64,000 nt of DNA from Cellulomonas fimi ATCC 484 (GCF_000212695.1 NC_015514.1:682001-746000), one strand, 5' to 3'. Numbered from the stretch's first letter, positions 8,786 through 17,674 are shown. The notes: generated from the letters alone by a model not told the origin. Translations and numbers: made by a program.

Positions 8786-9952
8786 TCAGTCCCGCGGGGC
8801 GGGGCCCGTGGAGCCGCGGACGACGAGGTCGACGGGCAGGACGGTGCGGGTCGCGGGGGCCTTCTCGCCTCGGCGCGCGCCCTCGATCGCGGCGAGCAGG
8901 GTGCGGGCCGCGGTGCTGCCCTTGACGGTGAGGTCCTGGCGCAGGGTCGTGAGCGCGGGGCGGGTACGGGTCGCGAGCGGGCTGTCGTCCCAGCCGACGA
9001 CCGACAGGTCCTCGGGGACGCGCAGGCCGGCCTCGGCGGCGGCGTCGAGGAGTGCGGTGGCCATGAGGTCGGAGAAGCACAGCACGGCGGTGGGCCGGTC
9101 GGGGGAGGCGATCAGGGCGCGGGCGCCGGCGTTGACGTACTCGGGGGTGTTGTCGGCGACCTCGTAGGCGCTGGGCACGATCCCGGCGGCGTCGAGCACC
9201 TCGACGGCACCGGCGACACGGTTGCGGGCGACGAAGTCGGAGCCGGCGTCGCGCCCGTCGGCGAGAGCACCACGCTGCTGGTGGCCCCACGTGAAGAACC
9301 CGACGCGGCGGTGGCCGAGGGCGACGACGTGCTCGGCCGCGAGGCGGCTGCCGGTTCGCTCGTCGAGCAGGATCGACGGGTAGCCGGTGAGGGGCTCGAG
9401 GTCGACGAAGACGAGGGGGAGCTTGCGGCGGACGAGCCAGTCGAGCGCCGCGGAGTCGCCGCCGCACGCGTAGACCAGGGCGCCGTCGAGCGGGATGTCG
9501 CGCGCGGCCTTCTCGCCCGGCAGGAGCGCGACGGCGTAGCCCGTGGGGGAGAGCTCCTCGGCGATGGCGCCGAAGAACGACGCGGCGATCGGGTCGCGCA
9601 GGGCGTCGCCGACCCACGCGGTCAGGAGCAGGCCGATCGCGCCCGTGGTGCCGCGGGCGAGAGCGCGCGCGGACGGGTCGGGGCCGACGTAGCCGAGCTC
9701 GGCGGCAGCGTCGAGGATGGTGCGCCGCAGGTCGGCGGAGAGCTGGTCGGGGCGCGAGAAGGCGTTCGAGACGGTCATCCGGCTCACACCGACCTTGTCG
9801 GCGATGGTCTGGAGCGTCACCCGGGGCACGACGCCACCCTGTTCCGCGGCATGCGGGACAGGGTAGGTCGTGCCGCCGGGTGACGGCGCGCCCCGCCCGG
9901 GGGACGGGTGGGCGGACGGTGCGTCGACGGTCGACGCGGGGGCCGTGGTCAT
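8786..9952 (-). CDS. LacI-family transcriptional regulator
   Basis: About 388 residues. After a roughly 40-residue Ala/Pro/Ser-rich leader comes the DNA-binding helix-turn-helix, VTLQTIADKVGVSRMTVSNAF, with the hinge helix in PSARALARG. The periplasmic-binding-like sensor domain follows (GAIGLLLTAW, VVGWDDSPLATRTRPALTTL). The ligand is probably a sugar by family, but no transport or catabolic genes are adjacent. The start ATG overlaps the stop of a small upstream ORF (ATGA), so the regulator is translated by coupling. The DNA-binding domain could also begin at the GTG just before PRVTLQ. Confidence 0.92.
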   Translation of the reverse strand: MTTAPASTVDAPSAHPSPGRGAPSPGGTTYPVPHAAEQGGVVPRVTLQTIADKVGVSRMTVSNAFSRPDQLSADLRRTILDAAAELGYVGPDPSARALARGTTGAIGLLLTAWVGDALRDPIAASFFGAIAEELSPTGYAVALLPGEKAARDIPLDGALVYACGGDSAALDWLVRRKLPLVFVDLEPLTGYPSILLDERTGSRLAAEHVVALGHRRVGFFTWGHQQRGALADGRDAGSDFVARNRVAGAVEVLDAAGIVPSAYEVADNTPEYVNAGARALIASPDRPTAVLCFSDLMATALLDAAAEAGLRVPEDLSVVGWDDSPLATRTRPALTTLRQDLTVKGSTAARTLLAAIEGARRGEKAPATRTVLPVDLVVRGSTGPAPRD

Positions 9953-10167
9953 CGCGCCGCCTGACCGGCCTCCCAGTGGCACGCGGGCTGCACGGCGTCG
10001 GCGACGCGGCGCAGGCTGCGGGCGAGCGCCCGGCGGGTGCGGGGCACGCGCGGGGGGCGCGGGCGGCGCTCGCGCTCCTCGACGACGGGTGCCCAGGGGC
10101 GCGAGCTCTGGGACTCGAGCACCGACGCGTCGCGGGCGAGGAGCAGGCCGATCGACTGGTCCAGCAT
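9949..10167 (-). CDS. Small Arg-rich protein coupled to the LacI regulator
   Basis: 72 residues, not recognised. A good ribosome binding site (GGGAGG) lies seven bases before ATG 10167. The N-terminal 15 residues (MLDQSIGLLLARDAS) are mildly hydrophobic, the middle is rich in Glu/Arg/Pro, and the C-terminal half carries many arginines (TRRALARSLRRVADAV) in a likely helix. Its stop overlaps the regulator start, and it is the first gene behind a promoter full of operator-like repeats. It may be a co-regulator or simply a leader peptide. An in-frame start at 10242 lies inside the promoter and is rejected. Confidence 0.6.
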   Translation of the reverse strand: MLDQSIGLLLARDASVLESQSSRPWAPVVEERERRPRPPRVPRTRRALARSLRRVADAVQPACHWEAGQAAR

Positions 10168-10182
10168 GGTGATCCCTCCCGG

Positions 10183-10242
10183 CTCTGTACCGATACAGAG
10201 CCTCTGTACCGCTAAAGTAGACCGGCGCGCTGTACCGGTCAA
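10183..10242 (-). promoter_or_regulatory. Promoter with repeated TGTACCG operators
   Basis: On the minus strand a -35 TTGACC (10242-10237), a 17-base spacer and a -10 TACTTT (10219-10214) form a good housekeeping promoter for the small ORF and lacI. TGTACCG occurs three times on the plus strand, at 10186, 10205 and 10231. The first lies in the 18-base palindrome CTCTGTACCGATACAGAG (10183-10200), which has the central CG usual for LacI operators. The sites cover the spacer, the -10 region and the start of the transcript, which suits repression, probably by the LacI protein itself. Confidence 0.7.
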
Positions 10243-10267
10243 GTGATCCAGGAGAATTCGTGCGGGA

Positions 10268-10936
10268 TCAGACCGGGCCGGTCTCCGCCAGCAGCCGGAG
10301 GGCCGCGCTGACCCGGGGGTTGCGGCTCGGGTCGGTGTCGATCCCGAGCGTCGCGTACATCGCGTTCACGTGGTTCTGCACCGACTTCTCGGTGATCCCC
10401 AGACGCGCACCGATGCCCGCGTTCGACAGGCCCTCGGCGAGAAGTCGCAGCACGTCGTACTGGCGGTCCGTCAGGCGCGACACGGCCGAGCCCGCGCGCG
10501 GCGCCATCCGCGCCAGCAGCGCGGGGTCGAGCACCGTCTCGCCGACCGCAGCGGCGCGCACCGCGCCCACCAGCACCTCCTCGCTCGTCGAGGAGGTCTT
10601 CGACAGGTAGCCCCAGCCGGCCGCGACGTCCTGCGGCAGGTCCAGCAGCAGGTCCATCGCGTCGTGCGCCGACAGCAGCAGCACCCCCAGGTCGGGCTGG
10701 CGGCGCCGCAAAGTCACGCCCAGCGCGATGCCGTTGCCGTCCGGCAGGTCGACGTCCAGCACGACGACGTCCGCGGCGCCCGGGGTCAGCACACGCGTCG
10801 CCTCCGTCACCGAGCCCGTCGCGGCGACGACGCGCAAGCCCGGCGTGTCGTCGAGCATGCGCTCGAGCATCGACCGGAAGAGGGGTTGGTCCTCGACCAC
10901 GGCGACGCGCACCGGGTCTGTCGGGGCAGCGCTCAT
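10268..10936 (-). CDS. NarL/LuxR-type response regulator
   Basis: 222 residues. The receiver domain starts RVAVVEDQPLFRSML, has the phosphorylation aspartate in DVVVLDVDLPDGNG and the switch Lys in YLSKTSS. The C-terminal LuxR helix-turn-helix is SRLTDRQYDVLRLLAEGLSNAGIGARLG and onward. It is divergent from the sensor kinase at 11040, its likely partner. A GATACT box at 10949-10944 ends seven bases before ATG, so the message is probably leaderless. It may control itself, the kinase or the exported-protein genes downstream of the kinase. Confidence 0.93.
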   Translation of the reverse strand: MSAAPTDPVRVAVVEDQPLFRSMLERMLDDTPGLRVVAATGSVTEATRVLTPGAADVVVLDVDLPDGNGIALGVTLRRRQPDLGVLLLSAHDAMDLLLDLPQDVAAGWGYLSKTSSTSEEVLVGAVRAAAVGETVLDPALLARMAPRAGSAVSRLTDRQYDVLRLLAEGLSNAGIGARLGITEKSVQNHVNAMYATLGIDTDPSRNPRVSAALRLLAETGPV

Positions 10937-11039
10937 CCGGGCCAGTATCGTCGGCGCTCCGACCGCCCGCACGGACACGCGCCGCACCCGCACGCCGCGG
11001 GGAGCCGGGACCACCCGACCGGCGCACAGCAGGGAACCG

Positions 11040-12257
11040 ATGTCCAGCACCCGCCCCACCGCCGCCGGCGACGACGAGCCGGCCGCCGTCGTCCTGCGTC
11101 GCGCGCAGGACCTGCGCAGCGACCGGGTGAGCCTGCTGCGCGCCACGGCCATCGTCGCCACGGGCTACGCCGGCGGCGCGGCGCTGCAGACGACGTACAT
11201 CTACAGCCGCTACGTCGAGGGGTGGGACCAGGTCAGCCTGGGCAGCCGGCTCGCCGCCAACGCCGTCGCCGTCGTCGCGCTCGTGCTCGTGCTGCTCGCC
11301 GTCCGGGCGCACCGCGCGACGCGCCTGTGGCAGATGGCGCTCGCCCTCGCGCTCGCCGCGGTCGCGAGCGCCGTGCTGCGGATCGGGGCGCAGCAGCTGT
11401 TCGGCGTCTACACCGACCCCGACGCGGACGTCGTCGAGGCCGAGCTCGCGTCGGGCCTGGTCATCGCCGCGATCTCCGGCGCGATCGGCATGTGGGGCAT
11501 GGCCGCGCGGCGGATCCTGCGCGCGCGTGTGCGGGCCGCGGAGCGCGAGGCCGTCCAGGTGGAGAACGCTGTGCGCGCGCTCGAGCAGGAGGAGGTCCGG
11601 GTCCGTCGCGAGGTCGCCGAGGGCCTGCACGGCACCCTGCAGAACAAGCTCGTGCTCGTCGAGGCGCGGCTCGACAGGGTCGTCGCCCGCCTCGAGGAGG
11701 GGCGCGAGCTCGACGACGCCGACGCCGACGACCTGCGGTGGGTGCGCGCCGAGCTCGAGCAGGCCCGCGCCGCGGACGTGCGGGAGATGAGCCGGCTGCT
11801 CTACCCCGAGCGCCTCGAGCTCGGCCTCGTGCCGGCGGTGCGCGCCCTGCTCGGGCGGCTGCCCGCGAGCATCGCGACGCAGCTCGACGCGACCGACGCC
11901 GTGCGCGCCTACGACGACCCCGCGGACCCGCGGCTCACGGTCGCCGAGCGGCTGCTCGCGGTGCGGGTCGTCGAGGAGGGCGTGACCAACTCGCTCAAGC
12001 ACGGCCCGGCGTCGCGCATCGCGACCTCGCTGGACGTGCGCGACGGCGTCCTCGTCGTCACCGTGGAGAACGACGGCGAGCTGTACGACGAGTCCACCGC
12101 CGGGCGTGCGTCGGGCACCGCGCGGATGCGGCAGCGGCTGGCGTTCGTCGGTGGCACCATCCGGCTCGAGGCGGGGGAGGGGCGGGGTGCGCGCCTCGTC
12201 GCGCGCATACCGCTGGGCCCCCGCGAGGGCGAGCAGGGGTCACCCGGACGGGCGTGA
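11040..12257 (+). CDS. Sensor histidine kinase (HisKA_3 type)
   Basis: 405 residues. The N-terminal half has four membrane segments (VSLLRATAIVATGYAGGAA, AVAVVALVLVLLAV, MALALALAAVASAVL, LVIAAISGAIGMWGMAA) with no large outside domain. A coiled coil leads to the H-box RREVAEGLHGTLQNK, where His is the phosphate acceptor, and then a GHKL ATPase domain (EEGVTNSLKHG, VTVENDGE, RQRLAFVGG). The kinase would pass phosphate to the divergent NarL-type regulator. The small sensor region suggests it reads a membrane or envelope state. The SipW-type export genes follow 224 bases downstream. Confidence 0.9.
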   Translation: MSSTRPTAAGDDEPAAVVLRRAQDLRSDRVSLLRATAIVATGYAGGAALQTTYIYSRYVEGWDQVSLGSRLAANAVAVVALVLVLLAVRAHRATRLWQMALALALAAVASAVLRIGAQQLFGVYTDPDADVVEAELASGLVIAAISGAIGMWGMAARRILRARVRAAEREAVQVENAVRALEQEEVRVRREVAEGLHGTLQNKLVLVEARLDRVVARLEEGRELDDADADDLRWVRAELEQARAADVREMSRLLYPERLELGLVPAVRALLGRLPASIATQLDATDAVRAYDDPADPRLTVAERLLAVRVVEEGVTNSLKHGPASRIATSLDVRDGVLVVTVENDGELYDESTAGRASGTARMRQRLAFVGGTIRLEAGEGRGARLVARIPLGPREGEQGSPGRA

Positions 12258-12481
12258 CCGACGCCGCACGCGCCCCGCCCGCTTGCTGTCCGGACGTCCT
12301 GATCGTGCCGGTCCGCGGCGGGTGAAAGAAACCGACGTTCCCGGCGGGCCAGGTGCCAGCACCCACGGCGCACGCAGACGGCTCCCGGCGCGCTCCCTAG
12401 CGTCATGGTCGGTCGTCCAGCACGGCGACCGTGCGGGCGACGACCAGCCGACCCGCGTCGCCACCGACCCGGGAGTCCACC

Positions 12482-12916
12482 ATGGCGTCCTCGAAGTTCT
12501 CGACCCGCAAGGGCCTGGCCGTCGGCCTGGCCGTCCTCGGAGTCGCCGGCCTGTCGCTGGCCTCCGCCTCGCAGCTGTCCTCGCAGTGGCAGAGCACGAC
12601 GCAGGCCGGCACGGTCGACGTCGACGCCGCGTGCCAGAAGGCCGCGACCGGCACCGTCAAGGTGAAGTACGACGCGCCGGCGCTCGGCGCGAGCGGCTAC
12701 GCCCCGACTCAGGTCCAGCTCAGCAACATCGACGGCGACTGCAAGGGCAAGACGATCCGTGTCGCGTGGAAGACCGGGGCCGGCACCTACACCGCCCTCG
12801 GCACCGCGCAGACCCTGTCGGCGACGCTCACCACGGCCGACACCGTCAGCTTCGCGCTGCCCGCCGCGACGGACTACAACACGATCGCCGCGTTCGCGGT
12901 CAGCATCGACGGCTGA
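12482..12916 (+). CDS. Secreted protein with a SipW-type signal, TasA/CalY-like cargo
   Basis: 144 residues. A basic start (SSKFSTRKG) precedes a hydrophobic stretch (LAVGLAVLGVAGLSLASA) and then SQLSSQWQSTTQAGTVDVDA. The aromatic residue soon after the cleavage region and the AGT(V/F)D pattern are typical of proteins processed by SipW-type peptidases. The mature part is beta-rich and has two cysteines (DAACQ and GDCKG). The next gene, 5 bases on, encodes such a peptidase. TasA and camelysin relatives form fibres or bind surfaces; that role here is inference. A TAGCGT box at 12398-12403 may be the promoter. Confidence 0.75.
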   Translation: MASSKFSTRKGLAVGLAVLGVAGLSLASASQLSSQWQSTTQAGTVDVDAACQKAATGTVKVKYDAPALGASGYAPTQVQLSNIDGDCKGKTIRVAWKTGAGTYTALGTAQTLSATLTTADTVSFALPAATDYNTIAAFAVSIDG

Positions 12917-12921
12917 CCCCC

Positions 12922-13488
12922 ATGACCGACACCACGCCGGCACCCGGTGCGCACCGCGCGCGCCGGGTGCTGCGTGCGCTCGTGTCGGTCCTGTTCTACG
13001 CCGCCGCGGCCGTCGCCGCGTGGTTCGTCTGGCCGACGAACCTCGGCGGCTGCACGACGCTCACGGTCGTGTCCGGCTCGTCGATGGAGCCGACCTACGT
13101 GACGGGTGACCTCGTCGTGTCGCGCTGCGGCGCGCCGCAGGTCGGCGACGTCGTCGTCTACCGTCCGCACGAGCTCGACGGCGCCCGGATCATCCACCGC
13201 CTCGTCGGCGGCGACGGCACCACGGGGTGGGTCGTCCAGGGCGACAACAACGACTGGACGGACCCGTTCACGCCCACCGACGAGGAGATCCTCGGCGTCG
13301 CCGCGCTGCACGTGCCGAAGGTCGGGCTCGTCGGGCGCCTCTTCACGTCGCCCTGGGTCTGGGGCTCGTGCATGCTCGTCGCGCTCGGCCTGCTCGTCTG
13401 GCCGTCGTCGCGCGACGACGAGACCGACCCCGCCTCCCCGGACCTGGCCGGCGCGCCGCAGGACCGCACCCTCACCCCCACCGGGTGA
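12922..13488 (+). CDS. SipW/ER-type signal peptidase I
   Basis: 188 residues of peptidase family S26. One membrane segment lies at residues 18-38, then the catalytic Ser54 in VSGSSMEPTYVTGDLVV. The second catalytic residue is His92 in ARIIHRLV, where bacterial LepB enzymes carry Lys, so this is the eukaryotic-like Ser-His subtype. VVQGDNND is the third conserved box. A second membrane segment (WGSCMLVALGLLVW) and a short acidic tail end the protein. It is placed 5 bases after its likely substrate and 4 bases before another exported protein. Confidence 0.93.
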   Translation: MTDTTPAPGAHRARRVLRALVSVLFYAAAAVAAWFVWPTNLGGCTTLTVVSGSSMEPTYVTGDLVVSRCGAPQVGDVVVYRPHELDGARIIHRLVGGDGTTGWVVQGDNNDWTDPFTPTDEEILGVAALHVPKVGLVGRLFTSPWVWGSCMLVALGLLVWPSSRDDETDPASPDLAGAPQDRTLTPTG

Positions 13489-13492
13489 CGCC

Positions 13493-14614
13493 GTGCGCCG
13501 CCACCCGCTGCAGCCCCGCACCGCCGGCGTCGTCGCCGCGCTCCTGCTGCTCGTCCTGCTCGTCGCCGGCACCGGCGTCGCGAACGCCGCGAGCCTCGCC
13601 CTGCTGAGCCCGTCGCGCCCGTACGCCACCGCGGTCGCGCGCTGCGCCACCGGCCCCGCGACCGTCACCGCGTCCGGCACCCCCACCGGGGGTCGCTACC
13701 CGCAGGTGACCGTCACCGGCCTGTCCGGCACGTGCACGGACGCGCGCGTGCTGCTCGCGACCAGCACGGGCACCGTGCTCCTCGACACGACCGCCCCGGT
13801 CGTGGCCGGGACGGTCACCGCCGTCGCACCGACGCCGTTCACGCCTCCCGCCGCGGGCGCGGCGCGCGTGTACGTGGCGGTCGGGTCGTGGCCCGTGGCC
13901 GCGTCCTGGGTGCCGCCCGCGTCGACGTCGCCGGTGTACCCCGCGCCGGGCGGCACCGCGTTCGACACGGCCGTCACCTGGGACCTCAAGAACGCCACGA
14001 GCGGGCAGCAGGCGTGCTTCACGATCCGCGTCACCACGACGTCGACCACGCCGATCGTCTGGTCGGCGTACGTCGACACCGCGCAGGCCCCGTTCAACGG
14101 CGCCCGCACGGGGTACTCCGTGCAGGGGTCCGACGGGTGGAAGTACCAGCTCACGCCCGACACCCCCACCGTCGGCGTCATCCGGATCAGCGGGCGCCCC
14201 GACGTCTGGCAGCCGTACGACACGGTCGTCGCCGGGCAGGTCCGCGTGGTCGAGGTCTGCAACTACTCGCTGCCGGGCGCGGCCGTCACACCGTCCGCGT
14301 ACACCGTCACGACCTCGCACGGCGCGTGGAACGCGCAGCGGGCATGCGTCGTCACGACCGTCACCGGCAACGGGACGTCGCCGTTCTACGTCGGCTGGCA
14401 GACGTCCGTCGACATGACCGCCGCCGTCCAGCGGATCCGGTCCGGCGGCGGGACGCCGGGAGCGTGGCGGTACGGCGGTGACGAGTGGAAGGTCGAGCGG
14501 CTCGGCGTGCCGTCGCTGGCCGGTCCCTTCGTGTTCGACGTGCGCTCGCGGACCGCGTCGAACCTGCTCGGCACGCAGTCGTTCACGTTCGAGACCTGCG
14601 TCGTCGACGGCTGA
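13493..14614 (+). CDS. Large secreted beta-rich protein of the SipW module
   Basis: 373 residues from GTG 13493. A basic N terminus and hydrophobic core (GVVAALLLLVLLVAGTGVANA) form a signal peptide. The mature protein is rich in Thr, Val, Pro and Gly with many beta segments and few charged residues, and it has about six cysteines (ARCATG, GTCTDA, QACFTI, EVCNYS, RACVVT, ETCVVDG) that could pair outside the cell. I do not recognise the family. Four bases separate it from the peptidase gene, so it is probably another substrate or a surface partner of the small cargo protein. Confidence 0.75.
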   Translation: MRRHPLQPRTAGVVAALLLLVLLVAGTGVANAASLALLSPSRPYATAVARCATGPATVTASGTPTGGRYPQVTVTGLSGTCTDARVLLATSTGTVLLDTTAPVVAGTVTAVAPTPFTPPAAGAARVYVAVGSWPVAASWVPPASTSPVYPAPGGTAFDTAVTWDLKNATSGQQACFTIRVTTTSTTPIVWSAYVDTAQAPFNGARTGYSVQGSDGWKYQLTPDTPTVGVIRISGRPDVWQPYDTVVAGQVRVVEVCNYSLPGAAVTPSAYTVTTSHGAWNAQRACVVTTVTGNGTSPFYVGWQTSVDMTAAVQRIRSGGGTPGAWRYGGDEWKVERLGVPSLAGPFVFDVRSRTASNLLGTQSFTFETCVVDG

Positions 14615-14623
14615 GCACCGCCG

Positions 14624-15427
14624 TCACTCGACGGGTGCGAGCCCCGGACGCTTGGGCACGCGCAGGTCGCCCGACGACCGGCCGCGCAGGCGGCGCGTCG
14701 CCCACGGGTACACGTGCTCGCGCAGCCAGCGCGCGTCGCCCCGCATCTGCTCCAGCCGCGGCGTCGGGGGCAGCGGGGTCAGCGGGTCGTCCCAGCGCGT
14801 CTCGTCGGGCGCGAGGCCCAGGGCGACGAGCGCGGCCTGCGCGACCCGGGCGTGCCCGTCGGACGTCAGGTGGATGCGGTCGTCGGCCCACATGCGCCAG
14901 TCGCGCAGGCTGCGCATGCCCCACAGGTCCAGGACGTGCGCGCCGTGGCGTCGCGCGATCGACCAGATGTGCGCGTTGTAGACGCCGACGCGGCCACGCG
15001 TGGCGCGCACGAGCGGGCTCTCCACGACGTCGACCCCGGTCGCGAGCAGCACGTCCGCCCCGGCCGCGCGCAGCCGGACGACCGCCTTCTCGAGGTCGCG
15101 CGCGAGGCGGTCGACGTCGGCGGCCGGGCGCAGGATGTCGTTGCCGCCGCCGACGAGGCTCACGAGGTCCGGCTCGAGCGCGAGGGCCGCGGGCACCTGC
15201 TCGACGAGGATCGGGCGCAGCAGCCGGCCGCGGATCGCGAGGTTCGCGTACCCGAGGGACTCGACACCCGCGTCGACCCGGCGGCGGGAGAGGTGCGCCG
15301 CCAGGACGTCCGCCCAGCCGCGCTGCGGGGCGTCCACGCCGTCCGGTGAGTCCCACAGCCCCTCGGTGAAGGAGTCGCCGATCGCGACGTACCGGGACCA
15401 GCGGGGGGCGTCGGGAGGTGTGCTCAC
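14624..15427 (-). CDS. SGNH/GDSL-family hydrolase
   Basis: 267 residues from GTG 15427 (ATG 15436 is also in frame). Block I with the catalytic Ser is RYVAIGDSFTEG, block III is LVGGGNDIL, and block V with the Asp-His pair is DRIHLTSDGHARVA. This is the esterase/lipase fold acting on ester or acetyl groups of sugars or lipids; the substrate is unknown. No signal peptide is seen, so it is cytoplasmic. The GTG choice leaves a CAGAAT box ending seven bases upstream. It ends 9 bases from the convergent secreted-protein gene. Confidence 0.9.
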   Translation of the reverse strand: MSTPPDAPRWSRYVAIGDSFTEGLWDSPDGVDAPQRGWADVLAAHLSRRRVDAGVESLGYANLAIRGRLLRPILVEQVPAALALEPDLVSLVGGGNDILRPAADVDRLARDLEKAVVRLRAAGADVLLATGVDVVESPLVRATRGRVGVYNAHIWSIARRHGAHVLDLWGMRSLRDWRMWADDRIHLTSDGHARVAQAALVALGLAPDETRWDDPLTPLPPTPRLEQMRGDARWLREHVYPWATRRLRGRSSGDLRVPKRPGLAPVE

Positions 15428-15461
15428 ACGCCCCATTCTGGCGCGTGCCGGCGGGGCGGTG

Positions 15462-16139
15462 TCAGGGCAGGCGCCAGTCGACGGCCGGGGCGCCCTGCTC
15501 CGCGAGCAGCCGGTTGACGGTGGAGAAGGGGCGCGACCCGAAGAACCCGCGGCTCGCCGACAGCGGCGAGGGGTGCACGGACTCGACGCGCGGCACCGCC
15601 CCGAGGGCCGGCCGCAGCGACTGCGCGTCCCGGCCCCACAGCACCGCGACGAGCGGGCCGCCGCGCTCGACGAGCGCCTCGATCGCCCGGTCCGTGACCG
15701 CCTCCCAGCCGCGGCCACGGTGCGAGGCCGGGGCGCCGGGGCGGACGGTCAGCACGCGGTTGAGCAGCATGACGCCCTGGTCGGCCCACGGCGTCAGGTC
15801 CCCGGTCGTCGGGCGCGGCACGCCGACGTCCTGCACGAGCTCGCGGAAGATGTTGTCGAGCGAGCGCGGCACGGGCCGCACGTCCGGCTGCACCGAGAAC
15901 GACAGGCCCATGGGGTGCCCCGGCGTCGGGTACGGGTCCTGCCCGACGACCAGGACGCGCACGTCGGCGAGCGGGCGGGCGAACGCCCGCAGCACCGCGT
16001 CGCCGGCCGGCAGGTAGCCGTGCCCGGCGGCGACCTCCTCGCGCAGGAACCGGCCCGCGGCGCGCAGCTGCGGCTCGACCGGGGCGAGGGCGGCCGCCCA
16101 GTCGGGGGCGACCAGCGTGTCGAGGGGGGCGGGGTGCAC
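15462..16139 (-). CDS. ung: Uracil-DNA glycosylase
   Basis: 225 residues, family 1 UDG. The water-activating aspartate sits in [20 protein letters not shown], the uracil-recognition Asn in [11 protein letters not shown], and the DNA minor-groove loop with catalytic His is [20 protein letters not shown]. The enzyme removes uracil from DNA to start base excision repair. TACCCT at 16151-16146 ends six bases before the GTG start, so the transcript is probably leaderless. The neighbouring SGNH gene begins 35 bases after the stop and may share the transcript. Confidence 0.97.
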   Translation of the reverse strand: MHPAPLDTLVAPDWAAALAPVEPQLRAAGRFLREEVAAGHGYLPAGDAVLRAFARPLADVRVLVVGQDPYPTPGHPMGLSFSVQPDVRPVPRSLDNIFRELVQDVGVPRPTTGDLTPWADQGVMLLNRVLTVRPGAPASHRGRGWEAVTDRAIEALVERGGPLVAVLWGRDAQSLRPALGAVPRVESVHPSPLSASRGFFGSRPFSTVNRLLAEQGAPAVDWRLP

Positions 16140-16374
16140 GGCGCGAGGGTACCCGGACGGCGGACGCGCCGGGTGCGGCCCGGGCGGTGCGCGCGGACGG
16201 TCGGTCGGGTGACGCGCGGGTGCGGCCGGTCGGGTGACGTCGCGGGTGCGCGCGGTCGCCGGTCATGCGCCCGTCGGGGGTCGCGCGGGACCGCCCCGCG
16301 AGGCGGAATGACACCGGTGTGGTTCGGACCTACGATGGCCGACGACCGACGCCGCCCCGCACCGTGGAGGACGC

Positions 16375-16689
16375 ATGGACCTCGTGACCGCGCTCCCGGC
16401 CGGGACCGACCCGCAGGCCGAGCAGCCGCCCGCCGGCTCCGGCCTGAGCGAGCGTGACGAGCAGATCCTCGCCTTCGAGCGCCAGTGGTGGAAGTACGCC
16501 GGCGCCAAGGAGCAGGCGGTCCGCGAGCTGTTCGACATGTCCGCGACGCGGTACTACCAGGTGCTCAACGCCCTCATCGACGAGCCCGCCGCGCTGGCTC
16601 ACGACCCCATGCTCGTCAAGCGGCTCCGGCGTCTGCGCTCGTCTCGTCAGCGGGCGCGTACCGCGCGTCGACTCGCGTCCGACGCCTGA
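16375..16689 (+). CDS. DUF3263 protein
   Basis: 104 residues with the full DUF3263 signature: [20 protein letters not shown], then [21 protein letters not shown], a helix-turn-helix-like stretch, and a basic C-terminal tail ([18 protein letters not shown]). Conservation across actinobacteria and the HTH-like pattern suggest DNA binding, but this has not been shown. A TACGAT box at 16330-16335 and a GGAGG site before ATG are the likely expression signals. The LytR_C-like gene starts 29 bases later on the same strand with its own -10 box. Confidence 0.88.
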   Translation: MDLVTALPAGTDPQAEQPPAGSGLSERDEQILAFERQWWKYAGAKEQAVRELFDMSATRYYQVLNALIDEPAALAHDPMLVKRLRRLRSSRQRARTARRLASDA

Positions 16690-16718
16690 GCCCCAGGTCG
16701 AGCGGATACCCTGCGGCC

Positions 16719-17336
16719 GTGAGCAAGGCCGACGAGTACCCGTACCCCGAGGACGAGTTCGACGTCCCGGCGGACCCCGACGCGCCCCGCGGCGTCCACC
16801 GCGCACCGCGCTCGGCCTGGAGTCGGTGGTGGCCGTTCGTCGCCGTCCTCGTGCTCGCGCCCGTGCTCGCGTACGGCGCCGTGACCGTGTGGGGCATGCT
16901 CAACGAGCCCGGCTCGAGCGACCCCGGCGCCTCGACGGCGGACGAGGTCCCCGGCGACACCACCGACGACGGCGCGACGGACGACGGCACGGGGGAGCAG
17001 CCCGCCGAGGGCGAGGGCACCCCCACCGAGCCCGACGCCGCCCCCGCTCCGCAGCCCGTGCTGAGCACGCCCGTCGTCGTGCTCAACGCCGCCGGCATCG
17101 CCGGCCTGGCCGGGCAGCAGCAGGAGAAGCTGACCGGCGCGGGCTTCACGGCCGTGACGACCGGCAACTCCGAGGGCGACGGGCTGACCGGGTCGACCGT
17201 CTTCTACGCGTCCGAGGACCTCAAGGCGACCGCGGACCTCGTCGGGCAGACGCTCGGGATCGCGGCGGTCACCCTGTCCGCGGACGACGCCCCGGACGGC
17301 ATCAGCGTCGTCCTGCTCACCGACCCCGAGGCCTGA
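16719..17336 (+). CDS. LytR C-terminal-domain (LytR_C) membrane protein
   Basis: 205 residues. An acidic cytoplasmic start ([15 protein letters not shown]) is followed by one membrane anchor ([21 protein letters not shown]), a long Asp/Glu/Thr/Gly linker and a folded C-terminal domain ([20 protein letters not shown] through VVLLTDPEA), which matches LytR_C. The domain is found outside the membrane and is thought to act in cell-wall polymer biology. There is no LytR-CpsA-Psr catalytic domain. TACCCT at 16707-16712 ends six bases before GTG, indicating a leaderless message. Confidence 0.82.
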   Translation: MSKADEYPYPEDEFDVPADPDAPRGVHRAPRSAWSRWWPFVAVLVLAPVLAYGAVTVWGMLNEPGSSDPGASTADEVPGDTTDDGATDDGTGEQPAEGEGTPTEPDAAPAPQPVLSTPVVVLNAAGIAGLAGQQQEKLTGAGFTAVTTGNSEGDGLTGSTVFYASEDLKATADLVGQTLGIAAVTLSADDAPDGISVVLLTDPEA

Positions 17337-17470
17337 CGCGCAGGTCCGCACCGCGTCCGCGGCCTGGTCACCTGCAAGATGACCCTGGTCGTGGCGCACC
17401 CGTGACCACTAGAGTCACGCGCACCGGCGGCCGGCGGAGCCACCGGCGCACCGATCGTCAGGAGCAACGC

Positions 17471-17674
17471 ATGGCCCAGGGCACCGTGAAGTGGTTCAAC
17501 GCGGAGAAGGGGTACGGCTTCATCACCCCCACCGGCGGAGGCCAGGACCTCTTCGTGCATTTCAGCGCCATCCAGGTCGACGGCTACCGGACCCTCGAGG
17601 AGGGTCAGCAGGTCGACTTCGAGGTGGGCCAGGGCACCAAGGGGCCGCAGGCCGAGCAGGTCCGCCCCGTCTGA
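17471..17674 (+). CDS. cspA: Cold-shock protein, CspA family
   Basis: 67 residues forming one cold-shock domain. RNP1 is KGYGFITP and RNP2 is LFVHFSAI, the surface aromatics that bind single-stranded RNA or DNA. The protein acts as an RNA chaperone. An AGGAGC site lies before ATG. A TAGAGT box at 17410-17415 gives a leader of about 50 bases. A strong terminator follows. A second, longer cold-shock gene occurs at 43265. Confidence 0.97.
   Translation: MAQGTVKWFNAEKGYGFITPTGGGQDLFVHFSAIQVDGYRTLEEGQQVDFEVGQGTKGPQAEQVRPV

Noticed and set aside
10183..10200. Operator of a TetR-family regulator
   Set aside because: The palindrome would suit a TetR protein, but no tetR gene is present and the adjacent regulator is LacI type with a matching central CG. 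Kept as an alternative only.
10168..10242. Longer start of the small ORF upstream of lacI
   Set aside because: It would place coding sequence inside the -35/-10 promoter and operators; the ATG with GGGAGG at 10167 is better.
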